Shown piece by piece: positions 6,610-13,457 of a stretch of DNA of 14,176 bases (the first letter of the stretch is position 1; each line of letters opens with the position of its first letter). Location: positions 1 through 14,176 of the forward strand of contig USLP01000007.1 of the NCBI GenBank assembly GCA_900555525.1. Reading direction: 5' to 3'. A program made the position numbers and the translations under genes. The notes beneath the pieces were generated by a model. It was given only the letters and a program-made list of their open reading frames with translations, was not told the origin of the DNA and made no database searches. This DNA comes from an uncultured Eubacteriales bacterium (lineage in GTDB: Bacteria > Bacillota > Clostridia > UMGS1840).

Positions 6610-7932
6610 ATGAAATGCAAAAAAAGTTTAACAGCAGGCGTGATTTGTTCTGTAATTGCATTCAGTTCACTTTCTGTATCGGCAGAGTGGGTTGATGCAG
6701 GTTATGACACAACTACGCCGCCGAACTACTACAAAATTCAAAATGAGGTTCTTTACGGAAAACTCACAAGCAACCAGAAGTATGTTCCGGTAGCACCTGA
6801 AAAGGTTGAATGGAGAAACGAGGGCTATGAGCTCGAGTATCCTCATGCAGGCTATCAGAGACTTCATTTGGAAGGCAATGCACAGGTTATCACACGTTAT
6901 AACGGCTTATATCCCCAGTGGGAAACAAGATACCGTGATTTCATGTGGGAAATGTGCGGAGACCACACAATTTGGCAGAGACAGCAGACAAATATTCCCG
7001 GTATAGGCTGGAGATGGGATTTCGGTAATCCTAACCTTAACGTTTCTAACTTTGAAGTATTTGTTCCCACAAACAGAAAAGCAGACGTTAAAGTAACATA
7101 TTCTCCAATGGGAATAGGTTCTTATGACTTGCAGGGTCATTACATTGCTGATTATGAAGATATTGCAAGCTTATACAGCTTCTTGGGTAACGACGCTTAC
7201 AGAATCCTTGATAAAGACAGAGTTGCAGCTCCCGACAGCTTCTTCTCCGTTGCTAACTTGAGCGCAAGAGACGCTAACGGCGAATTTGCTGTAACAGACG
7301 ATATGATCGCTGCACAGCTCGGTACGCTTATCATGGCTAAAAACGTTACAGGTCCTTCTTACTACGGAGAACCCGCTACAAAGAACGTAGCAAGCGCATA
7401 CCTTACAAAATACAACGAAGGTGTTGCAGGTTCCTGGTATTGGGATAATGACATCGTAACATACGGTGTTCCCTCAATCAGCTGGACAGCTCCTCAGTAT
7501 GAAATGGAAGAGCCTTACTACTACTATCAGTATCTTACAATCAATGGTCTTACATTTGACGGTAAGAACGATACACCCCGTATCTTCAGATACCTCGGAC
7601 ATCCTATGTTTACACCTAACATGCCTGTAAGCAAAGCTACTCCTAAGGTAGAATGGAGATATGTATTCTCCGAAGCTGCTGCTCCTTACAACGTAATCGA
7701 AGTTAAATACTTGGACGGCAAAATGGCTTATGATGAATACACAGGATTGCCTTACTACAGAACAACAGGCGAATTCGGTAACGCTTATATCAAAGTAACA
7801 TCTAACCAGATTCAGCTTTGGGTTAAGGACGAAAGAGGCGGAAACGTTCAGGTTGACGCTGTTTCCAGAACTGACGCAAACTATGACGGTTTCTCAATGG
7901 GTTACACAAGCGGAAGCGCGTTCATTCGTTAA
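6610..7932 (+). CDS. Tyr/Trp-rich secreted protein of unknown function, probably highly expressed
   Basis: A 440-residue protein with a signal peptide (1-25, VSA|EWVD) and no domain that I recognise. By eye it has about 40 Tyr and 12 Trp residues, including a YYYYQY run at 303-308, and only one Cys after the signal. A short unit seems to recur: E26-W-V-D-A-G-Y, E67-W-R-N-E-G-Y and E348-W-R-Y-V-F, the last two both preceded by K-V and followed by an aromatic beta-like stretch. No transmembrane segment, LPXTG or SLH anchor is visible, so it is likely released or held non-covalently. Codon use differs from neighbours: Thr is almost always ACA (about 25 ACA, 2 ACG by eye), Ala mostly GCT or GCA, Phe often TTC. 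Together with the consensus promoter and AAAGGAGG site, this indicates very high expression. Adhesin, matrix or surface-layer-like protein are possibilities; none is shown. Confidence 0.88.
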   Translation: MKCKKSLTAGVICSVIAFSSLSVSAEWVDAGYDTTTPPNYYKIQNEVLYGKLTSNQKYVPVAPEKVEWRNEGYELEYPHAGYQRLHLEGNAQVITRYNGLYPQWETRYRDFMWEMCGDHTIWQRQQTNIPGIGWRWDFGNPNLNVSNFEVFVPTNRKADVKVTYSPMGIGSYDLQGHYIADYEDIASLYSFLGNDAYRILDKDRVAAPDSFFSVANLSARDANGEFAVTDDMIAAQLGTLIMAKNVTGPSYYGEPATKNVASAYLTKYNEGVAGSWYWDNDIVTYGVPSISWTAPQYEMEEPYYYYQYLTINGLTFDGKNDTPRIFRYLGHPMFTPNMPVSKATPKVEWRYVFSEAAAPYNVIEVKYLDGKMAYDEYTGLPYYRTTGEFGNAYIKVTSNQIQLWVKDERGGNVQVDAVSRTDANYDGFSMGYTSGSAFIR

Positions 7933-7958
7933 GCTTAAACTGTAAAAATTAAAAAATC

Positions 7959-8003
7959 GGCAGAAGTCAGCGCCCTATATGGGGTAGGGCTTCTGCCTTT
8001 TTT
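7959..8003 (+). terminator. Rho-independent terminator after the secreted-protein gene
   Basis: An 8-bp outer stem (GGCAGAAG at 7959-7966 with CTTCTGCC at 7990-7997) encloses a second short stem (CCCTA with TAGGG) and is followed by six T residues. Confidence 0.88.
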
Positions 8004-8028
8004 ATCAAAAAGAAGGAATGACATAATA

Positions 8029-8832
8029 ATGAAAAAACTAAAAAGAGTGTTTTTGCTCTTAACATTGCTTGTAATCACAATGCAGTCCACAGCGTTCGGT
8101 GCGGACGGACTTTCAATCATACTTAACAGACGGGGAAACATACGTCCGAAAACGGCTGTTCTTATGTATCATATGGTATCCGAAGTACCCGAATATATAA
8201 ATACATATTGCATAACTCCGCAGGCTTTGGAGCAGGATTTAATCTATTTTAAGAATAACGGATATATATTTGCAACTGTGGGCGAGCTTGACTATGTGCG
8301 CAGGATGAATCCCGATAAAAATATTGCGGTTTTGACATTTGACGACGGCTATGAAAGCGATTATAAATATGTTTTGCCGCTTCTTACGAAGTATGACGCA
8401 AAGGCGACCTTTTTTGTGTTTGCTTCCATGACGGGCAAGCCGTTTTATATGACGGAGGCACAGGTTAAGGAGCTTGCACAGTCGGGAAGAGCGGAGATAG
8501 GAAACCATTCATATGAACTCCATGAAAAACCGCTCCCCGAAATACGGAAGCTGTATTCCGATTATTCAAAAATGCAGAGCATAATGAATGATTTTAATAC
8601 AAATAAAGCCGTATTGGAAAAAATGACAGGTGTTTCGGTTACATCGCTTTCATACCCGAACGGCATTTATACGCAGACTATAGACGGCATGATGAAAAAT
8701 GCAGGCATCTGCACTGTGAGCGTTTCCACGGAGGAACACGCATATAACCCGTATTTCAGAGCAGGCATAATCGGACGCTACAACAGAAGTGATAAACGTA
8801 CGGCGCAGGATATTGTAAATATATTAAGATAA
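8029..8832 (+). CDS. Secreted polysaccharide deacetylase (NodB domain, CE4-like)
   Basis: A 267-residue exported enzyme expected to remove N-acetyl groups from a cell-surface or exopolysaccharide. Residues 1-24 are a signal peptide (AFG|ADG). The NodB domain runs from about 43 to 265: 'LMYHMVS' near 45, motif 1 'LTFDDGY' with the catalytic/metal Asp pair D105-D106, motif 2 'GNHSYELH' with H160 and H165, then 'SYPNG' and a C-terminal 'GIIGRYNRSD'. The second His of motif 2 is one residue further on than in the classic H-S/T-x-x-H form; clostridial relatives often show this H-S/T-Y-x-L-H variant. The length is normal for a single-domain secreted deacetylase. RBS is weak (AGAAGGA at 8010-8016) and no promoter is evident after the preceding terminator, so read-through may contribute. 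It forms an apparent operon with the gene 21 bp downstream. Confidence 0.9.
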   Translation: MKKLKRVFLLLTLLVITMQSTAFGADGLSIILNRRGNIRPKTAVLMYHMVSEVPEYINTYCITPQALEQDLIYFKNNGYIFATVGELDYVRRMNPDKNIAVLTFDDGYESDYKYVLPLLTKYDAKATFFVFASMTGKPFYMTEAQVKELAQSGRAEIGNHSYELHEKPLPEIRKLYSDYSKMQSIMNDFNTNKAVLEKMTGVSVTSLSYPNGIYTQTIDGMMKNAGICTVSVSTEEHAYNPYFRAGIIGRYNRSDKRTAQDIVNILR

Positions 8833-8833
8833 A

Positions 8834-8839
8834 AGGAGA
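8834..8839 (+). promoter_or_regulatory. Ribosome binding site with unusually long spacing
   Basis: AGGAGA is 14 bases before the ATG at 8854, longer than the usual 5-9. No better in-frame start lies between, so translation may be modest. Confidence 0.55.
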
Positions 8840-8853
8840 CTTAAGAAAAGCTT

Positions 8854-10149
8854 ATGAAAAATATTGTAAAAATCACCGCTTGCACGCTTGCGGTTATGAG
8901 TTTCGCCGTAAACGGTGCATTTGCCGCAGGCTACAGCACTTTTAAGGAATCAAATATTCCTTACGGAAAGACACTTATAAAAGAAGAAAATAAAAACGGC
9001 ACGGAGATAAAAACATACAGCACAAAAAATCTCGGTAATTACAGTATGGGATATACTGTTTTGATTGATAGTGAAGATAACTATTATAACGGACAATTCG
9101 GCGGAAAAAATAAAGAAGATAAGCGTACCGTTATTGACCTTGACGGTAATGAAGTAAATATCGGCGATTATGATTTTATGGATTGGCGTATTGATAAATT
9201 CGGCGGTGTATCTGTTTCAAAAAAAGGTGAAAATCACTATGACTATTGGGGCTATATCGGTTTAGCCGACGGGATTGTTATTCCTTGCAGCTACGATAAA
9301 ATAGAAAGATGCGACGAGAATATCTTTCGTTCGGGAAATTATTTGTTTTTTGCTAAGGACGGCAATACAGTATTTGACGGATATGAAATCGGCGGTGAAG
9401 ACGGAACGTATGATTATGTCGGAAACAATATATTCAGACAAACCGTTGTACAGTGGGGCGATTCCGGCTGGGACGGAAACGAGTATATACAGGATATGGA
9501 TGCTGTTACGGTAAAATATTATGACATAAACGGAAACGTCATAAAAAGCGAAGTCTCGGAATATCCTCCGTCGTATTACGAGCATGAAAACTTAACTCTT
9601 GAAAGCCAAAACTACGGCTATTTGCAAAGCACGGACGGCATGTATTTTTGCGCAAAGCTTGACGGTAAATACGGCATAATCGACAGAAACGAAAATATTA
9701 TCGTGCCGTTTTTGTATGACGTTATGGGCGAGGAGCATAGCGGCTATGTATGGGCGGCAAACGAGGGCGAAAACTGGAAGCTTTTGAGCCTTTCCGCCGA
9801 TGCGGTAAGCGTGTCCGTTGACGGCGATGCGCTCACATTTGACCAAGCTCCGCTTATAATAGAGGGCAGAACATTTGTTCCGCTTCGTGCAATATTTGAA
9901 AAACTGGGTGCAAAGGTAGAATGGGACGGCGAAACACGCACAATAACCTCAAAAAAAGGCGATACGTCCGTTTCCATGACGATAGACAAAAACATAATGA
10001 CCGTAAACAACGATGAAAAAGAGCTTGACACGGCTCCTAAAATTGTAAACGGCAGAACGCTTGTTCCCGTAAGAGCGGTTGCGGAAGCGTTTTCGTGCAG
10101 TGTTGACTGGAACGGTGAAACAAACACGGTTATTATAACGCAGAAATAA
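8854..10149 (+). CDS. Secreted WG-repeat protein with C-terminal stalk domain
   Basis: A 431-residue exported protein. Residues 1-24 are a signal peptide (AFA|AGY). Residues about 60-315 are beta-rich with WG-type repeats ('YWGYIGLADGIVIPCSYDKI' near 129 and 'DGKYGIIDRNENIIVPFLYD' near 270). Residues about 318-430 are a copper-amine-oxidase-N-like stalk domain with its paired signature E337-GRTFVPLRAI and N399-GRTLVPVRAV, each followed by a 'V-[ED]-W-[DN]-G-E-T' strand. No amine oxidase catalytic domain is present; in Firmicutes this stalk module is found attached to many exported proteins. It shares both module types with the fusion protein at 601-2937 but lacks the solute-binding part, so the two may be paralogous in those regions. 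Co-transcription with the deacetylase suggests a cell-envelope role; the function is unknown. Confidence 0.87.
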   Translation: MKNIVKITACTLAVMSFAVNGAFAAGYSTFKESNIPYGKTLIKEENKNGTEIKTYSTKNLGNYSMGYTVLIDSEDNYYNGQFGGKNKEDKRTVIDLDGNEVNIGDYDFMDWRIDKFGGVSVSKKGENHYDYWGYIGLADGIVIPCSYDKIERCDENIFRSGNYLFFAKDGNTVFDGYEIGGEDGTYDYVGNNIFRQTVVQWGDSGWDGNEYIQDMDAVTVKYYDINGNVIKSEVSEYPPSYYEHENLTLESQNYGYLQSTDGMYFCAKLDGKYGIIDRNENIIVPFLYDVMGEEHSGYVWAANEGENWKLLSLSADAVSVSVDGDALTFDQAPLIIEGRTFVPLRAIFEKLGAKVEWDGETRTITSKKGDTSVSMTIDKNIMTVNNDEKELDTAPKIVNGRTLVPVRAVAEAFSCSVDWNGETNTVIITQK

Positions 10150-10150
10150 G

Positions 10151-10176
10151 ATAAGAGGGGCGACCCTCTTATTTTT
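10151..10176 (+). terminator. Rho-independent terminator with GCGA tetraloop
   Basis: A 9-bp perfect stem (ATAAGAGGG at 10151-10159 with CCCTCTTAT at 10164-10172) closes on a GNRA-type GCGA loop and is followed by a T run. Confidence 0.92.
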
Positions 10177-10190
10177 ATAAAACGGCAAAA

Positions 10191-10229
10191 TTCAAAAAGA
10201 ATTGACGATTTTGCGAATTTCAAAAAGAA
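10191..10229 (+). repeat. Pair of 11-bp direct repeats upstream of the glycosyltransferase promoter
   Basis: TTCAAAAAGAA occurs at 10191-10201 and again at 10219-10229, 28 bp apart, in otherwise featureless A/T-rich spacer. It could be a regulator site or chance in A-rich DNA. Confidence 0.35.
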
Positions 10230-10281
10230 CGTAATATCGTGAAATTTTTTTATGCAATTTATAAGAAAATGAAAAAAAATG

Positions 10282-10310
10282 TTGCAAAAGCCATAAAAGT
10301 GTGTTATAAT
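10282..10310 (+). promoter_or_regulatory. Sigma-A promoter with extended -10 for the glycosyltransferase gene
   Basis: TTGCAA at 10282-10287, a 17-bp spacer, then TATAAT at 10305-10310 preceded by TGT. The predicted transcript starts near 10317, ahead of the ATG at 10346. Confidence 0.82.
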
Positions 10311-10335
10311 AACTTTTGTATGAAATAAAGCTTTT

Positions 10336-10342
10336 GGAGGGG
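10336..10342 (+). promoter_or_regulatory. Ribosome binding site that decides the start at 10346
   Basis: GGAGGGG sits just before the ATG at 10346. An in-frame TTG at 10316 falls at the predicted transcription start and cannot have a ribosome site, so the shorter protein is preferred. Confidence 0.8.
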
Positions 10343-10345
10343 AAA

Positions 10346-11554
10346 ATGGCAGATATATTTTATGCTTTTATTACGGCTGTTCGGGTATCTGCCTGCTTTA
10401 TTGCCGCTTATCACTTTGTTATTTCGCTTTTTGCATGGCGAAAAACCGAGAAAAAAAGTGCGAATAACGGCAATGTTTACAGTTTTGCGGTTATTGTTCC
10501 CGCTCATAATGAAGAAAAGGTTATTTCGGCTGCTCTTAAGAGTATATTTTGCGTGAATTACGACAAAAATTACTTTGACGTTTTTGTTATTGCGGATAAC
10601 TGCACCGATAATACTGCGGATATTGCAAGAAAATCGGGCGCTGTGGTCTGGGAGAGAAACAATCGGCTGCAAACGGGAAAAGGGCACGCCTTGAAATGGG
10701 GACTTAATAAGCTTTACTCATACGGGAAAAAATATGACGCCGTATGTATTGCGGATGCGGATAATATCATGGATAAGAATTTTCTTTCGGCGGTTAATGC
10801 CTCTTTTTGCGAGGGATATGCTTCCGTGCAGGGGAGGATAGAGACGAAAAATCCTTTTGACAGCTGGGTTACGGCTTCCTACTATATTACGTATCTTTGC
10901 GTCAATAAAATGTACCAGAAAGCACGTCATAATATAGGCTTTCCCGTTCAGCTTAACGGTACGGGCTTTGCAATAAAGACCGAGCTTTTAAAATCCGTGG
11001 AATGGGACGAAAGCTGTTTGACCGAGGATATCGAAATAACGGCGGAGCTTATAAAACGAAATATCATTACGGCTTATTGCGAGGACGCTTTGGTGTATGA
11101 CGAAAAGCCGCGCGGACTTATGACCTCACTTCGTCAGCGGACACGCTGGATGCAGGGACAGAGCGACGCAATGGCGAGATATTTTTCACAGCTTGTAAGG
11201 ACTATGAAAACTGTCAATCCGCTAAAGGTGTTTGACTGCATAATATATCTTTTACAGCCTTTGTTTTTCGTTATGACAGGTATACTTACGATTGTCGGCA
11301 TTTTTGATGCGTTTTCGTTTGAAACGTTTTCAGCGGAAAAAATAATCGCAGACGGTGTGCTTTTGTTGATTCAGCTTTGCGCTGTACCGCTTATCCTGCT
11401 TTCGGAGGGCAAGCTTAATAAAAAAACAATGCTTTATTATATTCCGTATCTTATTTTTATGTATACATGGATTCCCGCCGCCGTATCGGGCATAATAAAA
11501 AGACGGGAAAAAACTTGGTTTCATACCGAACATACGGTTAGTACAATTAATTAA
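10346..11554 (+). CDS. Membrane glycosyltransferase family 2, processive type
   Basis: A 402-residue integral membrane enzyme that should transfer sugars from nucleotide-sugar donors on the cytoplasmic face. An N-terminal membrane segment lies at about 7-30. The GT2 domain (about 46-275) shows 'FAVIVPAHNEE', D84 of 'DNCTDNT', the metal-binding D137-A-D139, T226-E-D228 (likely catalytic base) and Q264-R-T-R-W268, the QxxRW signature of processive polymerases such as cellulose, hyaluronan and poly-GlcNAc synthases. Three or so membrane segments follow (about 297-320, 333-352, 363-384). Family knowledge indicates polymer synthesis, perhaps coupled to export, but the sugar cannot be read from the sequence. 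No PilZ domain or partner synthase subunit is adjacent. The secreted deacetylase gene at 8029 is a possible functional partner in the style of IcaA/IcaB. It is followed after 44 bp by the cysteine desulfurase gene without a visible terminator. Confidence 0.9.
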   Translation: MADIFYAFITAVRVSACFIAAYHFVISLFAWRKTEKKSANNGNVYSFAVIVPAHNEEKVISAALKSIFCVNYDKNYFDVFVIADNCTDNTADIARKSGAVVWERNNRLQTGKGHALKWGLNKLYSYGKKYDAVCIADADNIMDKNFLSAVNASFCEGYASVQGRIETKNPFDSWVTASYYITYLCVNKMYQKARHNIGFPVQLNGTGFAIKTELLKSVEWDESCLTEDIEITAELIKRNIITAYCEDALVYDEKPRGLMTSLRQRTRWMQGQSDAMARYFSQLVRTMKTVNPLKVFDCIIYLLQPLFFVMTGILTIVGIFDAFSFETFSAEKIIADGVLLLIQLCAVPLILLSEGKLNKKTMLYYIPYLIFMYTWIPAAVSGIIKRREKTWFHTEHTVSTIN

Positions 11555-11598
11555 ATATATTTTTCCTAAAATGCGTTTAGAGAAAGGAAGTTTTAAGA

Positions 11599-12780
11599 AT
11601 GCAGGAAAAAAGATTTGTTTATCTCGATAATGCGGCTACAACGCCTATGAGCGAGTCTGTAATTTCGAGAATGACGGAAATTTACAAAAACAATTACGGC
11701 AACGCTTCCGCAATTTATAAAATAGGCAGAGAGAGCAAGGTGATTCTTGACGAAGCGAGAGAATCCGTTGCCAAAAGTCTCGGCTGTGATGTAAGAGAAG
11801 TTTACTTTACGGGGTGCGGAACCGAATCCGACAACTGGGCAATAAAAGGGTTTGTGAAAGCTAACCCCAAAAAAGGCAAGCATATAATAACAACAAAGAT
11901 AGAGCATCACGCTATTTTGCATACGTGTGCGGCTTTGGAAAAGGAAGGCTACACGGTTACTTATCTTGACGTTGATGAGTTCGGTCTTGTAAATCCTGAC
12001 GATTTGGAAAAGGCGATAACTCCCGAAACAGCGCTTATAAGCATTATGTATGCGAATAACGAAGTCGGAACTATCGAGCCGATAAAGGAGCTTTGCGAAA
12101 TTGCGCACGCTCACGGCATAACCTTCCATACGGACGCTGTGCAGGCTGTGGGAAGTGAAAAAATTAATTTTCATGAACTCGGCGCTGATATGATGTCGCT
12201 TTCCGCACATAAGTTTCACGGTCCGAAAGGCGTGGGTGCGCTTATCGTGAAAAAAGGAACAAAATTGGTTCCTTATCTTGACGGCGGAGCGCAGGAACGC
12301 AAAATGAGAGGCGGTACGGAAAATATCGCGGGAATAGCGGGTCTTGCCGTTGCGCTTGCGGAGGCTGTTACGGATATAGACAAAAAGCAGTCCGCACTTC
12401 GCGAAAAGAGAGACTATCTCATAAAACGTATAAAAGAGACAATTCCTTATATAAAGTTTAACGGTCATCCCGAAAAAAGACTTAACAACAACGTTAATTT
12501 CTGCTTTGAGTTTATAGAGGGCGAATCGCTGCTCTTGCTTTTGGATATGAACGGTATTTGCGCATCGAGCGGAAGCGCCTGCACATCAGGTTCGCTTGAC
12601 CCGTCTCACGTTCTTTTGGCAATGGGCATTCCTCATGAAATCGCTCACGGCTCGTTAAGACTTACGCTGTCAACCAAGACAACAAAGGAAGATATAGATT
12701 ATACGGTCGAAAAGCTTGACGCAATCGTAAAAAGATTGAGAGCAATGTCGCCCTTGTATAACGAAAAAACCGAAAAATAA
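11599..12780 (+). CDS. nifS: Cysteine desulfurase (NifS/IscS family)
   Basis: A 393-residue cytoplasmic PLP enzyme that takes sulfur from cysteine as a persulfide for Fe-S cluster assembly. All key parts are visible: N-terminal 'YLDNAATTP', H103-H104 of 'EHHAIL' (cofactor stacking), D179 and Q182 of 'HTDAVQAVG', the Schiff-base lysine K205 in 'SAHKFHGPKG', 'GGAQERKMRGGTENIAG', and the catalytic loop with C328 in 'SSGSACTSG'. The length is typical and the frame intact. RBS AAAGGAAG precedes the ATG. The scaffold gene follows 16 bp downstream, the standard clostridial nifS-nifU pairing that usually supplies general Fe-S proteins rather than nitrogenase. No IscR-type regulator is adjacent. It might also be labelled iscS; the name used here follows the pair. 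Confidence 0.96.
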   Translation: MQEKRFVYLDNAATTPMSESVISRMTEIYKNNYGNASAIYKIGRESKVILDEARESVAKSLGCDVREVYFTGCGTESDNWAIKGFVKANPKKGKHIITTKIEHHAILHTCAALEKEGYTVTYLDVDEFGLVNPDDLEKAITPETALISIMYANNEVGTIEPIKELCEIAHAHGITFHTDAVQAVGSEKINFHELGADMMSLSAHKFHGPKGVGALIVKKGTKLVPYLDGGAQERKMRGGTENIAGIAGLAVALAEAVTDIDKKQSALREKRDYLIKRIKETIPYIKFNGHPEKRLNNNVNFCFEFIEGESLLLLLDMNGICASSGSACTSGSLDPSHVLLAMGIPHEIAHGSLRLTLSTKTTKEDIDYTVEKLDAIVKRLRAMSPLYNEKTEK

Positions 12781-12796
12781 GAAAGAAGGTATATAT

Positions 12797-13228
12797 ATGT
12801 ATTCTGAAAAAGTAATGGACCATTTTTCAAATCCGAGAAACGTGGGCGAAATAGAAAACGCCAGCGGTGTAGGACAGGTTGGTAATGCAAAATGCGGCGA
12901 TATAATGAAAATCAGCCTGAAAATTGAAGATAATATTATAAAAGACGCAAAATTCAAAACCTTCGGCTGCGGCGCCGCCGTTGCGACAAGCAGTATGGCA
13001 ACCGAAATGATAATCGGCAAAACGGTTGACGAAGCTTTGGAGATTACAAACAAAGCTGTTATGGAAGCTTTGGACGGTCTGCCTCCCGTAAAGGTACATT
13101 GCAGTGTGCTCGCCGAGGAAGCAATCAAGGCGGCTATAAACGATTACTACAAAAAAATCGGACATCCCGCCGTTGACATCTGTCAGGGCGACTGCGCCTC
13201 CTGCTGCCATAAAACAGCGGAAGAATAA
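12797..13228 (+). CDS. nifU: Fe-S cluster assembly scaffold (NifU N-terminal / IscU type) with extra C-terminal cysteines
   Basis: A 143-residue cytoplasmic scaffold on which nascent [Fe-S] clusters are built using sulfur from the desulfurase encoded just upstream. The three conserved ligands are C33 ('NAKCGD'), C58 ('FGCGAA') and C102 ('VHCSVLAE'), with the N-terminal signature 'YSEKVMDHFSNPRNVGEIEN'. It lacks the ferredoxin and NfU domains of full NifU, so it is the short IscU-like form. Unusually, the tail adds C129-x3-C133-x2-C136-C137 followed by His138, which could bind a metal or carry a cluster; I do not know of an assigned role. RBS AGAAGG lies just before the start. A strong terminator follows. 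Confidence 0.95.
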   Translation: MYSEKVMDHFSNPRNVGEIENASGVGQVGNAKCGDIMKISLKIEDNIIKDAKFKTFGCGAAVATSSMATEMIIGKTVDEALEITNKAVMEALDGLPPVKVHCSVLAEEAIKAAINDYYKKIGHPAVDICQGDCASCCHKTAEE

Positions 13229-13241
13229 AAATATCAGTAAA

Positions 13242-13271
13242 GCCTCCCCGAAAAAATCGGGGAGCTTTTTT
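13242..13271 (+). terminator. Rho-independent terminator after the Fe-S genes
   Basis: An 8-bp perfect stem (CTCCCCGA at 13244-13251 with TCGGGGAG at 13257-13264), A-rich loop, and a T6 run. Confidence 0.93.
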
Positions 13272-13291
13272 ATTATACAAAAAATAGCGGT

Positions 13292-13324
13292 TTAGGCATA
13301 TTGTGTTCAACCCTGTATGCCTAA
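13292..13324. repeat. Inverted repeat in the spacer before the sensor gene
   Basis: Perfect 9-bp arms TTAGGCATA (13292-13300) and TATGCCTAA (13316-13324) enclose a 15-base loop. There is no T run after it, and it sits about 66 bp upstream of the -35 of the next promoter. It may be a regulator site or part of an untranslated RNA. Confidence 0.5.
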
Positions 13325-13389
13325 CTGAGTTACGGGCGGATTTTTACGATAATATATTAGATTTTGCCGATTATATTAAAATTTGGTTA

Positions 13390-13419
13390 TTGACTTTAAT
13401 ATATATTATATGGTATAAT
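13390..13419 (+). promoter_or_regulatory. Sigma-A promoter with extended -10 for the sensor gene
   Basis: TTGACT at 13390-13395, an 18-bp spacer, then TATAAT at 13414-13419 preceded by TGG. Transcription should start near 13426, giving a short leader before the ATG at 13458. Confidence 0.85.
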
Positions 13420-13457
13420 ATCAATGTTATATGATACATCTTAAAAGGGTGAGACTA

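Noticed and set aside
6085..7964. Shared AAAAATCGGCAGA in the terminators on both sides of the XRE/secreted-protein cassette, as possible insertion boundary repeats
   Set aside because: Both copies are parts of terminator stems, and the Fe-S operon terminator also has an A-run then TCGG, so this looks like common terminator composition. No transposase or integrase is present.
8500..8523. Displaced second histidine in the deacetylase motif as a sign of inactivity
   Set aside because: The H-S/T-Y-x-L-H form is familiar in clostridial members of the family and the other catalytic motifs are present.
9842..10149. Copper amine oxidase enzyme activity in the WG/stalk proteins
   Set aside because: Only the N-terminal stalk-like module is present; no catalytic amine oxidase domain is found in either protein.
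10316..10345. TTG start for the glycosyltransferase
   Set aside because: It falls at the predicted transcription start, with no room for a leader; ATG 10346 has a strong GGAGGGG site.
11555..11598. Separate promoter for the cysteine desulfurase
   Set aside because: A TAAAAT hexamer is present but there is no matching -35 at a suitable distance; co-transcription with the glycosyltransferase or an unrecognised promoter are both possible.
11593..12468. Minus-strand open frame opposite the cysteine desulfurase
   Set aside because: It is the shadow of a clearly conserved enzyme gene with all its motifs.
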